Assembly (NCBI RefSeq): GCF_038051925.1
Contig: NZ_CP150634.1
Coordinates: forward strand, 2,736,300 to 2,800,299
DNA length: 64,000 bases
From: Methylotuvimicrobium sp. KM2
Lineage (GTDB): Bacteria > Pseudomonadota > Gammaproteobacteria > Methylococcales > Methylomonadaceae
Direction of reading: 5' to 3'
Below the pieces are notes generated by a model. It saw only the letters and a program-made list of their open reading frames with translations. It ran no database searches and was not told the origin of the DNA. This document shows positions 19,505-27,714 of the stretch, one piece after another. Made by a program: the position numbers and the translations under genes. How positions within the stretch are numbered: position 1 is the first letter of the stretch; each line of letters opens with the position of its first letter.

Positions 19505-19624
19505 AATGCCTGAGGCCATATGCCTAAAAAAAACATTTCACCATGAAGATCATGAAGTAATAGCGTCTTCGTTCATCTAAGAGGTTAGAAAGAAAACTTA
19601 GGAACGAGCATGAAATAACTTCTA

Positions 19625-19830
19625 CAAATGGTTCCCATGCTCTGCGTGGGAACCTGGACGGGGACGCTCTAGCGTCCCCGAGCCGCAGAGCGACTCGGGA
19701 TGCATTACCACGCGGAGCGTGGGAACGCATACCGATCTGGTTTCGACAGCCAAGGTACGGATTCCCACGGAAGACCGTGGGAACCAGAAAAGGCTTAACT
19801 TAATGGCAGTGATGCTCTGCACGGGAACGA
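19625..19830. repeat. Repeat E cluster, right member of the inverted pair around the ligase gene
   Basis: Four or five stem-loops of the GTTCCCA/TGGGAAC type lie here, plus a GGGGACGCTCTAGCGTCCCC palindrome at about 19659-19679. Bases from about 19715 on are the inverted match of 17131-17245. The gap 19505-20009 contains no gene. Confidence 0.85.
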
Positions 19831-19956
19831 CGCACTCATCTTATTATTCATTGAGAGAGAATTGGATGAGGGAATCAAAAGTCTAAGTTATTTCGTGCTT
19901 ATTTCTTAGGTAATCTCCCGAAATACATCATGAACTTCAAACGTCAGCGGCTTTCC

Positions 19957-19980
19957 CTCACCTAGCGTGAGGTGAGGGAA
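19957..19980. repeat. Short palindrome F (CCCTCACCTAGCGT...GGTGAGGG)
   Basis: A 24-bp palindrome that also occurs at about 32664-32688, 36261-36285 and 52140-52170. It could act as a terminator-like hairpin downstream of gpmI on the minus strand, although no T tract follows. Confidence 0.6.
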
Positions 19981-20009
19981 TCATAACTCAGTTATTTCAT
20001 ACCCATTCC

Positions 20010-21662
20010 TCAACCGACTTTCACAAGGCTTGGAACATAATCTTCCGGCGACTCGAAGCCTAGCAGCGTGATGCAAGTCGCCGCCAGATTCGCGATACCG
20101 GGGTTTGGCACATCGGCCAAACGCGCATGAGCCACCCCTGAAGGATCGTAAATAATTGCCGGCACCGGGTTCAATGAATGCGCCGTTTTCGGCTTGAACT
20201 TGCCTTCATCGTCAAGAACCAGCTTGCCTGTCTTTTTATCCAGCTCGCACATGTCGTCCGCATTGCCGTGGTCTGCCGAACATACTAGAATTCCGCCTGT
20301 CTTTTTCAGCGCCTCGATAATCCTGCCGATACCTTGATCGACGGCTTCGACAGCAGCCTTTACCGCATTAACATCGCCGGTATGACCAACCATATCGCCA
20401 TTCGGATAATTTAAGCGGATAAATTTATATTCCCCGCTCTCGATCGCCTGTGCGACAGCATCGGTGATTTCGTCCGCTTTCATTCGCGGCGCTTCCTCGA
20501 ATGGACAAGCATCCGACGGAATTTCCACCCAGGTTTCGGTCGGGAATTTACCGGAATTATTGCCATTGAAAAAATAGGTCATGTGGCCGAATTTCTGCGT
20601 TTCGGAAATCGCCAACTGTTTTATACCGGCGTTCGACAAATATTCGCTCATCGTACGATCAATCGCGGGCGGCGTTACCAAATAACGCTCGGGAACGCCA
20701 AGGTCGCCGTCGTATTGCATCATACCCGCATATAACACATCCGGTTTCGGACCACGATCGAACTCGTTCAATTCGTCCGCTTCAAAGGCCTTGGTAATTT
20801 CCAATGCCCGATCGCCTCTGAAGTTAAAGAAGATTACGCTGTCGCCATCGACAATCGGTCCTGCCGGCGCTCCGTCACGCTCGATGACGAACGCGGGTAA
20901 ATCTTGATCTAAAATGCCGGGTTTTTCTTTACGGAAGGTTTCTATCGCTTCCTTCATGGAAGCAAAGCGCCGGCCTTCGGCTTTCACATGCGTATCCCAA
21001 CCGCGCCGCACCATATCCCAGTTGGCATTATAACGATCCATCGTAATGTTCATGCGTCCGCCGCCGGATGCGACACAATAATCGACGCTGCCATCGGCAT
21101 TGATCTCGTTCAAAAAGGTTTCGAAGCGCTCGACATATTCCAGCGCCGAGGTCGGAGGCACATCGCGACCATCGATCAAGGCATGAATTCGCGCCTTTTT
21201 AACGCCTTGCTCCTTGGCTTTCCGCAACATCGCTTCCAAGTGATTCAGATTGGAATGCACATTGCCGTCCGAAAACAAACCAATAAAATGTAAGGTCGAT
21301 TCTTTTTTAATGACGTTTCGAATAAGCTCATCCCAAACCGACTCGGGCGCGAACATAGCCCCGGATTCGATCGCCTTGCCTACCAAGGATGCCCCTTGAG
21401 AAAAAACACGTCCGCAACCAATGGCGTTATGGCCGACTTCCGAATTGCCCATGTCGCCGTCGTCCGGCAAACCCACTGCAACGCCATGAGCACGCAACTC
21501 TGTATACAAGGCATGCTTACGCAACCAATCCAAATTTGGCGTCGCAGATTGCAGCACAAAATCGCTTTCCGGATTCTTACCAATTCCTATCCCATCCATA
21601 ATGGCCAACACCACAGGACCCTTAGGTCCTGTAAAATCCATATTCTTTTTTAATTCATTCAT
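20010..21662 (-). CDS. gpmI: 2,3-bisphosphoglycerate-independent phosphoglycerate mutase
   Basis: A 550-residue Mn-dependent cytosolic enzyme that interconverts 3- and 2-phosphoglycerate. The nucleophilic Ser lies in GDMGNSEVGH near residue 74, the metal site DGIGIG is near the N-terminus, and SADHGNADDM lies near the C-terminus. HALIDGRDVPPTSA is the typical substrate motif. It is slightly longer than E. coli GpmM (514). It lies downstream of the symporter gene on the same strand (51-base gap). In methanotrophs this step links C1-derived phosphoglycerate to phosphoenolpyruvate, the product/substrate of PPDK at 59574. Confidence 0.95.
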   Translation of the reverse strand: MNELKKNMDFTGPKGPVVLAIMDGIGIGKNPESDFVLQSATPNLDWLRKHALYTELRAHGVAVGLPDDGDMGNSEVGHNAIGCGRVFSQGASLVGKAIESGAMFAPESVWDELIRNVIKKESTLHFIGLFSDGNVHSNLNHLEAMLRKAKEQGVKKARIHALIDGRDVPPTSALEYVERFETFLNEINADGSVDYCVASGGGRMNITMDRYNANWDMVRRGWDTHVKAEGRRFASMKEAIETFRKEKPGILDQDLPAFVIERDGAPAGPIVDGDSVIFFNFRGDRALEITKAFEADELNEFDRGPKPDVLYAGMMQYDGDLGVPERYLVTPPAIDRTMSEYLSNAGIKQLAISETQKFGHMTYFFNGNNSGKFPTETWVEIPSDACPFEEAPRMKADEITDAVAQAIESGEYKFIRLNYPNGDMVGHTGDVNAVKAAVEAVDQGIGRIIEALKKTGGILVCSADHGNADDMCELDKKTGKLVLDDEGKFKPKTAHSLNPVPAIIYDPSGVAHARLADVPNPGIANLAATCITLLGFESPEDYVPSLVKVG

Positions 21663-21713
21663 TTAAAACTCCAAATTACAGGTCATTTATATAAAATAAA
21701 GAGGGGTAGTCAG

Positions 21714-22931
21714 TTAGCGACGATGCTCTCCCTTAGCGACGATACAGGTCACGGCCGCATCGCCAGTCACGTTGACGACCGTTCTAAGCATGTCCAAAAG
21801 CCGATCCACGCCTAAAATCAAGGCAATGCCCTCGACCGGCAGCCCGACTTGATTGAATACCATCGCCAGCATGATCAATCCAACGCCGGGCACGCCTGCC
21901 GTGCCGATCGACGCCAATATCGACATGCCGATCACGGTTAAATATTGCATCAACCCGAGTTCGATGCCGTAGACATTGGCAATAAATACTGTCGCGACGC
22001 CCTGCATAATCGCGGTACCGTCCATGTTGATAGTCGCACCGAGCGGAATCGTGAATGCCGCGGTCGAGTTCGGCACGCCCAAATCGTGTTCGACGACGCG
22101 CAGATTGACCGGAATCGTCGCGTTGGAACTGGCCGTACTGAAGGCGAAGATATGCACCGGACGCATTTTTTTCATAAATTCCCATGGATTCATTCGCGTC
22201 ATGAGCCATAACAACAAACACAACGTTAGCGTAGTATGGAGAAACAAACTGGCGATAACCGCCGAAAAATAACCCAGCATCGGCACGATCAAACCGATAC
22301 CCTGTTCGGAAAAACTCTTCGCGATTAAACAAAAAACCCCGATCGGCGCAAATTCCATAACCAGCATCACGAGTTTCATCATGACTTCGTTCAATTGCTC
22401 GGCGGTTCTCAACAATTGGAAACCGACTTCGCCCGCCATCATCATCGCGATCGCAAAAAGAATCACAAAAAAGATGATCTGCAGCATATTGCCTTCGGCG
22501 AACGCATTAACCGGATTGCTCGGTACGATCCCGATCAACACTTCGGCTAAACCGGGCGCTTCGGGCGCGCTAAATTCGGCAACGTCGCCGCTACGTTCAA
22601 AATCGCGCCCGGGACCGACCGAAACGGCAATCAACAAGGCCAGGGCAATCGCAAGGCCGGTCGTCAACAAATACAAACCAAAGGCTTTAATGCCGATACG
22701 GCCTAACGCAGCGATATCGCCGATGCCGCATACGCCGCAAATCAGCGAAAAGCTGACCAACGGCACGACCAGCATTTTCAAGGCATTGATAAACGAAGCG
22801 CCGACCACATGAAATAATCCCTCGACCAGATATTCCCGAATCGCGCCATTATCTTGTCCGAAAGCATTGATCGCGCTTCCTGCCAATAGCCCCAAGCACA
22901 TCGCAATCAAAATTTTTGTGGTGATCGGCAT
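21714..22931 (-). CDS. Dicarboxylate/amino acid:cation symporter (DAACS family)
   Basis: A 405-residue inner-membrane protein with about eight membrane helices and two re-entrant loops. The family-defining Ser-rich hairpin is AFSTASSNATIPV around residues 275-287, and the second motif GATINMDGTAI follows shortly. GltP/DctA-type carriers import glutamate, aspartate or C4-dicarboxylates with Na+ or H+. The exact substrate is not predictable. The ATG at 22931 has a good GGGAG site. That site adjoins a mobile repeat whose inverted copy ends at about 27712. Confidence 0.9.
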   Translation of the reverse strand: MPITTKILIAMCLGLLAGSAINAFGQDNGAIREYLVEGLFHVVGASFINALKMLVVPLVSFSLICGVCGIGDIAALGRIGIKAFGLYLLTTGLAIALALLIAVSVGPGRDFERSGDVAEFSAPEAPGLAEVLIGIVPSNPVNAFAEGNMLQIIFFVILFAIAMMMAGEVGFQLLRTAEQLNEVMMKLVMLVMEFAPIGVFCLIAKSFSEQGIGLIVPMLGYFSAVIASLFLHTTLTLCLLLWLMTRMNPWEFMKKMRPVHIFAFSTASSNATIPVNLRVVEHDLGVPNSTAAFTIPLGATINMDGTAIMQGVATVFIANVYGIELGLMQYLTVIGMSILASIGTAGVPGVGLIMLAMVFNQVGLPVEGIALILGVDRLLDMLRTVVNVTGDAAVTCIVAKGEHRR

Positions 22932-22932
22932 T

Positions 22933-23010
22933 TTACTCCCTTTATACTCAAAAAATGGCTAACTTTATGAAGGTATGGGGTGTGGCTAGCGAGGATGTCG
23001 GCAGCAGGGC
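22933..23010. repeat. Left member of an inverted repeat bracketing the cofactor cluster
   Basis: About 75 bases from TACTCCCTTTATACTC to GCGAGGATGTCGGC recur inverted at about 27633-27712 with few differences. The repeat reaches up to the ribosome binding site of the symporter gene. The following bases to about 23080 contain GGCAGGGCAGATTTTTGCTCCT, shared with 41520-41545. Confidence 0.8.
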
Positions 23011-23089
23011 AGATTTTTGCTCCTGCAAAATCTGCATTCACGCCTCCATGGCGTTCGATTGCTGCCGTCAAGCCCCCATGGAGGGGTTT

Positions 23090-23225
23090 ACCCAGCACCT
23101 AAATTCCATAGTCCATTGGCTATGGTTAACTATCTGGGGTAATTCATCCAGCACCTAAATAAGCCATGATTTTGATTCATTGCCAAAGACCTATGGAATT
23201 TAGATGCTGGATTTAGGTGCTGGGT
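23090..23225. mobile_element. Compound CCAGCACC palindrome element (two nested copies)
   Basis: Four arms of the A palindrome occur: ACCCAGCACCTAAATT at 23090, a second CCAGCACCTAAAT near 23149, and GATGCTGG then GGTGCTGGGT near 23203-23225. This suggests one copy inserted in or next to another. The gap 22932-23329 contains no gene. Confidence 0.65.
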
Positions 23226-23329
23226 GAACGGCGGTCCTCGATAGACACATCCCATACCTTTTTTCTTAGCCGATTTTTCGATCAAAAGTGAGTATTTTTC
23301 ATGATTTACGCTCGGCCTTCCCACTTAAG

Positions 23330-24010
23330 TTAACCCTGTAAAAACGCTTTTTTAACCTCAAGTATCGCATTATCATCCAAATGCGAGGTTCGATCGTGTC
23401 GCCTACACAAAGCGCCTCGAAAACCTAAATAATCGGGTTTATGGCGTAACAAACCAGGTACATCCTCGACCCTTAGCGACCCGGCAAGTCCGCATATCAG
23501 TTTGAGTTCATTGCATTTAGCTACGAATCCCGCGATCGCATCATCAGTCAACACATGAGGCAAGGAACCCGAACTTTTGTCCATCGTATCCAGCATTACC
23601 CCCTTGAAACCAGCCTGCTTGAACGCGGCCACGGAATGTAAATCGGGTTCGCTATCGGCAAACATGACCCCGATTAACGCCAAGCCGGCTTGAGCCAACG
23701 GCGTCAATGCATCCAACGTGCCTTGCCAATCGCCGCCGGGAAAAAAACCGATCTTGATATAATCGACGCCGGTCGCCGCCATATCCGTTACCGCGCTCAC
23801 GATGACTTCCGGAATCATCGGCAAATCGCCGACCGTCGCGCTGACCGGGCATTGTCCATTGATTGCCTTGACGATACGTGCAACCGTCATGGTATCCAGC
23901 GCCCCTAACGCGCCTTGGGAAGGCTGCTTCAAGTCGACGATATCGACTTCGAAATTCAAGATCCTCAGCGCTTCATCGAGCTTGCTGACACTGGCGAGCA
24001 TCCCGGTCAT
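23330..24010 (-). CDS. mfnB: (5-formylfuran-3-yl)methyl phosphate synthase-like protein
   Basis: A 226-residue TIM-barrel protein of the MfnB (formerly DUF556) family. K28 in VDLKQP and K86 in YIKIGFF correspond to the catalytic lysines K27 and K85 of the archaeal enzyme. MfnB condenses two glyceraldehyde-3-phosphates into the furan precursor of methanofuran; in aerobic methylotrophs it is expected to serve methylofuran synthesis for the formyl-transfer steps of formaldehyde oxidation. The start at 24010 overlaps the stop of the preceding gene (ATGA), which excludes an earlier in-frame start. It is the last gene of the four-gene minus-strand operon. Confidence 0.88.
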   Translation of the reverse strand: MTGMLASVSKLDEALRILNFEVDIVDLKQPSQGALGALDTMTVARIVKAINGQCPVSATVGDLPMIPEVIVSAVTDMAATGVDYIKIGFFPGGDWQGTLDALTPLAQAGLALIGVMFADSEPDLHSVAAFKQAGFKGVMLDTMDKSSGSLPHVLTDDAIAGFVAKCNELKLICGLAGSLRVEDVPGLLRHKPDYLGFRGALCRRHDRTSHLDDNAILEVKKAFLQG

Positions 24011-24570
24011 GCGAGCTTCTCTCGTTTGTGCTGTTCGATGACCGCCATTAACCAAGACCACGCCTCGAGCTCCTTCGGGCCGGCGGTTTTTTCGAGGCCG
24101 ATTTTAAGATAATCCAGTTCTGCATCGATTTTTTCTTGCGGCAACATACCCAGCCGACTGACCAAAATCGCCGCTTCCAAGACCGAATACTGGGCCCGGT
24201 TAAAACCCATGAACGGCGCATGGTTGACCGTATGAATAATTTTGCAAAACAGCTTCGGCCTCAACGCATCTTCCTCGACTCGGACTACTTCGACTTCGCT
24301 ATGCGCCAAGGCGCATGCCAAGACCTTACCGTTAATCTTCTCGGCCTCGATCAAAGGCCAATCGCGCCGTCCTGTCAAACAGCCGGCAAACACCCTGACA
24401 TCGTCGCAATAATTGATCACGGCATGACTACTCGTCATGAGATTGTCGAGCGTGGTCGACGGCCGAAACGGCAAAATGATCAATTCTTCATCGTGCCGAT
24501 GAATGCCCATCGGCGCAATATGCGCCCTGCCTTCTAAATTTTGCGTGGTGACTATCGTTTCTAAAATCAT
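24007..24570 (-). CDS. DUF447 family protein, C1-cofactor operon
   Basis: A 187-residue protein resembling the DUF447 family, whose known structures have a split-barrel flavin-binding fold. The N-terminus ILETIVTTQNLEGRAHIAPMG is characteristic. Homologues occur in methanogens and in methylotrophs that use tetrahydromethanopterin, always near cofactor genes; the exact reaction is not established. The gene starts 4 bases after the DUF6513 gene and overlaps mfnB by 4 bases, so tight co-expression is clear. Confidence 0.8.
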   Translation of the reverse strand: MILETIVTTQNLEGRAHIAPMGIHRHDEELIILPFRPSTTLDNLMTSSHAVINYCDDVRVFAGCLTGRRDWPLIEAEKINGKVLACALAHSEVEVVRVEEDALRPKLFCKIIHTVNHAPFMGFNRAQYSVLEAAILVSRLGMLPQEKIDAELDYLKIGLEKTAGPKELEAWSWLMAVIEQHKREKLA

Positions 24571-24574
24571 CGGG

Positions 24575-25963
24575 TTAATTTTTCTTTAGCGTCGTGCCGG
24601 CCGGTTTAAAGCTGTGCAAATCGACCGTCGGTTCGACTAGATCGGTCGCGCAGCCCCAACTCAAGGCCTCGTCTTGATTGAAGCGTTTGCCGAGTTGCCA
24701 GGCAATTTCGGCGCGCGCCAGTTCGACGCCTAAATAAAAGGCGTGACCGCCGTCGTTTTCGACGCCGAGTTTCGGATATAAATCGAACGGGTCGGTCGCC
24801 GAATGAAAACCGTCTCGGTTAAAAATATGCAGCCCTTCGGTGCTGGTTTGAATACGGTAGCTCGGGTCGGTGATCTCGCCGGCCAGCTCTTTGATCTCAT
24901 CGAGCGTATAGGGAAACGGCGCGGTCTCGTGCAGCGCCATCAAACCCGAATCGATATGCTTGGGTAGCATGTTGTTTTGTTTCGCGGCATGCATGATACG
25001 CCTCGCCAAGTCGGCTTCCTTGACCGCTCGACAAGCATGTTTGCTGACTTCGGTCGCGAGAATCGCATTGATCTCGAGCTCCGAGCAAATACCCAATAAC
25101 AGCGCATTCATTCCGACCGTGTCGGCATGCGTCAATTCGGTGATATTACCGACGCCCATCATGATCTCGATATCGGGATATTTTTGCCGTACCTGATGAT
25201 AACGCACGACCGATTGCGTGAAACCGTAATGCAACGGATCCAAGATAGGGTCGACCAGGAATGGGCGATTTTTAGCCTGCATGGCTTCGATCGCACGATC
25301 GAGCGATGCCAAGTCTTCATGAATTTCCGGGATTAAAATCGGCGTCGTTTCGACTTCATCGGCGACCCAGAGCGTTCCTTCGTGCAGGCTCAACATGAAA
25401 TCGGCGCCGGCCTTGCCGCCTCTGAGCAAGTCGTCGGCTTCGAGCGAATCGATGCTGACCGTAAAGCCTTCTTGTTTTAAGGCTCGAATAATGGCTTCCA
25501 TGTGCGGAAACGGCGTTCCCGGCAAACAGCCGATATCGATCACATCGGCGCCGTGACGCCGGTAATAATGCGCTCGCTCGACGACCTCATCGACAGAAAC
25601 ATTCGGCGCATCGACGATTTCGGCAAAAATTTTCACGCGATATTCGCTAAGATCGGGCTTATGCGCTTCCTTGCCGAAAAATAGCGGTAAATCTTTTAAC
25701 TCATCGGGGCCACGCTCGACCGGTAAACCGAATTGTTGTATCACCTTGTCCAGATCGCCCCGGCACCGCCCAGGTAGGATCATCCGGTCGGCTTGGTAGG
25801 TTTCCTTTAGCCGACGGCAAATCATGTCAGTGGTCATCAACGCAGCGACTTTAATACCTAGCTGATGTACCGTATAGGTAAACTCCGGCTGCATTTTTTC
25901 CAGAATTTGGTGTAATTGTTTTTCGGCCAATTTTCCGGTCAAAAACAAGATGTGCTCGCTCAT
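24575..25963 (-). CDS. Dihydropteroate-synthase-like protein (DUF6513 type)
   Basis: A 462-residue two-part protein. The N-terminal 110 residues begin EHILFLTGKLAE and the remainder is a pterin-binding TIM barrel (DVIDIGCLPGTPFP near residue 140, VSIDSLE near 170) related to dihydropteroate synthase. Such proteins occur in tetrahydromethanopterin users and are thought to act in the pterin-aryl condensation of this cofactor. The classical p-aminobenzoate enzyme is encoded separately by folP on the other side. Its ATG overlaps the stop of the flavoprotein gene (ATGA). Confidence 0.8.
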   Translation of the reverse strand: MSEHILFLTGKLAEKQLHQILEKMQPEFTYTVHQLGIKVAALMTTDMICRRLKETYQADRMILPGRCRGDLDKVIQQFGLPVERGPDELKDLPLFFGKEAHKPDLSEYRVKIFAEIVDAPNVSVDEVVERAHYYRRHGADVIDIGCLPGTPFPHMEAIIRALKQEGFTVSIDSLEADDLLRGGKAGADFMLSLHEGTLWVADEVETTPILIPEIHEDLASLDRAIEAMQAKNRPFLVDPILDPLHYGFTQSVVRYHQVRQKYPDIEIMMGVGNITELTHADTVGMNALLLGICSELEINAILATEVSKHACRAVKEADLARRIMHAAKQNNMLPKHIDSGLMALHETAPFPYTLDEIKELAGEITDPSYRIQTSTEGLHIFNRDGFHSATDPFDLYPKLGVENDGGHAFYLGVELARAEIAWQLGKRFNQDEALSWGCATDLVEPTVDLHSFKPAGTTLKKN

Positions 25964-26505
25964 GCCACACCCAATGATTTCAGGCGCCGATTGACCGCCT
26001 CGATCAATTCATCAACGCTTTCGACGACTTGCGTATACGGAAAGTCGCGCAGTTTATCGGTCGCGTCCAAATCGACCGGGCGAGGATATACCATGACCTT
26101 CTTACCGCCCGGCGCAGTGGTTTCCATTTCAGGCGCGATATCGCACGGATAGACGATGCTGGGGACGCCGCATTTTCCGGCCTGAGAATAAAGATTGGTC
26201 ACCAGCGAGTCGGCAATGCCCAATATGCATTTGGCTACGGTGTTCGAGGTCGTCGGCGCCATCACGAAGCTATGATAATAGCCGGTATAAAAACGACCGA
26301 CCGGCGGCGACGAAGCAGCCTTATCGCGAAAAACCGGCATTCTGGCGCGAACCTCTTCGAGTTTGATGCCGTACATCTTTAAAACCTCCTCGCCGGCTTG
26401 GCTCAGGTAGAGATCGACATCATCCAATGTCATCAAAAATTCCAGGCATTCTTCGATATAATGCCCGGAGCCGGTGACAGCCCAAGCTAAACGCGGTTTA
26501 TCCAT
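25960..26505 (-). CDS. Flavoprotein, DmrB/archaeoflavoprotein-like
   Basis: A 181-residue protein with the flavoprotein-family N-terminus LAWAVTGSGHYIEECLE, APTTSNTVAKCILGIADSL in the middle and YPCDIAP later. These resemble archaeoflavoproteins and the DmrB dihydromethanopterin reductase, which reduces dihydromethanopterin in the last step of cofactor synthesis. DmrB function is inferred from family and context. It is the first gene of the minus-strand operon and diverges from folP with 79 bases between them, enough for two back-to-back promoters. Confidence 0.78.
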   Translation of the reverse strand: MDKPRLAWAVTGSGHYIEECLEFLMTLDDVDLYLSQAGEEVLKMYGIKLEEVRARMPVFRDKAASSPPVGRFYTGYYHSFVMAPTTSNTVAKCILGIADSLVTNLYSQAGKCGVPSIVYPCDIAPEMETTAPGGKKVMVYPRPVDLDATDKLRDFPYTQVVESVDELIEAVNRRLKSLGVA

Positions 26506-26584
26506 TTATTCGATCAAAATTTAAATAGTCCGCTATTATACCCGATCCTCAAAGGCCACTTCGAATACAGCCGAAATTTTATTT

Positions 26585-27421
26585 ATGTTTAACACGATAG
26601 AAAAACCGCTAATCATGGGCATTTTAAATGTCACGCCCGACAGCTTTTCCGACGGCGGGCGGCATTACAGCCTTGATAACGCATTGGAGCAATGCCGCAA
26701 GATGCTCGCCGAAGGCGCCGACATCATCGATATCGGCGGCGAATCCACCCGCCCCGGCTCCGATCCGGTGAGCGCCGCGCAACAAATCGAACGCGTCGTG
26801 CCGGTCATCGAAGCCATCCGAAAACATCTTGCTTCGGATAGTCTGATCAGCATCGATACGACACAGAGCTCGGTCGCAGAAGCGGCACTGTCGGTCGGCG
26901 CCGATATGATCAACGACATATCGGCCGGCGAAGACGACGCCATGATCTTTGATCTGGCCGCAAAACGTCAGGTTCCTATCATCTTAATGCACAAACAAGG
27001 CACACCCAAAACCATGCAGGATAAGCCTCATTACCAAGATGTGGTCGGCGAAGTGTTAAATCATTTGATGCAGCGCACCAATCAAGCGATCGAACAAGGC
27101 GTTGACCGAAGCAATATCGCGATCGACCCCGGCATCGGTTTCGGCAAACGAAAACAAGACAATCTGGATTTATTGGCGCATTTGGACCGCTTCGTCGAAA
27201 GCGGCTATCCGATTTTGCTGGGAACTAGCCGCAAACGCTTCATGGGTTCGATTTTGGATGTCGCCGAGCCCACCGAGTTGATCACCGCGACCGCCGTCAC
27301 CACGGCATTGGGCGTCATGGCCGGCGTTAAACTATTCCGCGTCCACGATATCAAAGAAAATAAGCAGGCGGTAGACGTGGCCTGGGCGATCAAACAACGG
27401 AGATTATCAATCAAGCCATGA
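26585..27421 (+). CDS. folP: Dihydropteroate synthase
   Basis: A 278-residue cytosolic enzyme joining p-aminobenzoate to the pterin diphosphate in folate synthesis. Key motifs are GILNVTPDSFSDGG near residue 12, GADIIDIGGESTRPG near 40, IDPGIGFGK near 180 and LGTSRKRF near 215. Length and motifs match ordinary FolP. In E. coli it is followed by glmM, but here a repeat-filled gap and a convergent hydrolase follow. Its placement beside the tetrahydromethanopterin genes puts both pterin pathways at one divergent promoter region. Confidence 0.95.
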   Translation: MFNTIEKPLIMGILNVTPDSFSDGGRHYSLDNALEQCRKMLAEGADIIDIGGESTRPGSDPVSAAQQIERVVPVIEAIRKHLASDSLISIDTTQSSVAEAALSVGADMINDISAGEDDAMIFDLAAKRQVPIILMHKQGTPKTMQDKPHYQDVVGEVLNHLMQRTNQAIEQGVDRSNIAIDPGIGFGKRKQDNLDLLAHLDRFVESGYPILLGTSRKRFMGSILDVAEPTELITATAVTTALGVMAGVKLFRVHDIKENKQAVDVAWAIKQRRLSIKP

Positions 27422-27588
27422 CGCCAACGACCGACCTTGACAAGCCGTCTCATAGGATGGATGCTGATACAGCACAATGTTTACAGCTTGTTTTTTATTA
27501 CCATGGAGGGCATGAAGAAAATGAAGGGAAGAGAATTGGGTTATTTATCTAATTTTTCGATAGACGACGCTCGACAGAGAAAATGCCG

Positions 27589-27712
27589 GTTCCGGAGAGG
27601 GTGCGGTTGCTCGACAGACAGGAGTCGGCGGCAAGGACAGCAGCCGACATCCTCGCTAGCCACACCCCATACCTTCACAAAGATAACTAATTTTTGAGTA
27701 TAAAGGGAGTAG
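27589..27712. repeat. Partial B element joined to the right member of the inverted repeat
   Basis: GAGAGGGTGCGGTTGCTCGA (about 27595-27614) matches the B element left end, but the right half is replaced by about 75 bases that are the inverted match of 22933-23010. Confidence 0.75.
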
Positions 27713-27714
27713 GT

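Noticed and set aside
24136..24537. 133-codon open frame antisense to the DUF447 gene
   Set aside because: It is a shadow of a conserved gene, without a ribosome site or recognisable domain. Similar long antisense frames over ppdK, putA and the kinase genes were rejected for the same reason.
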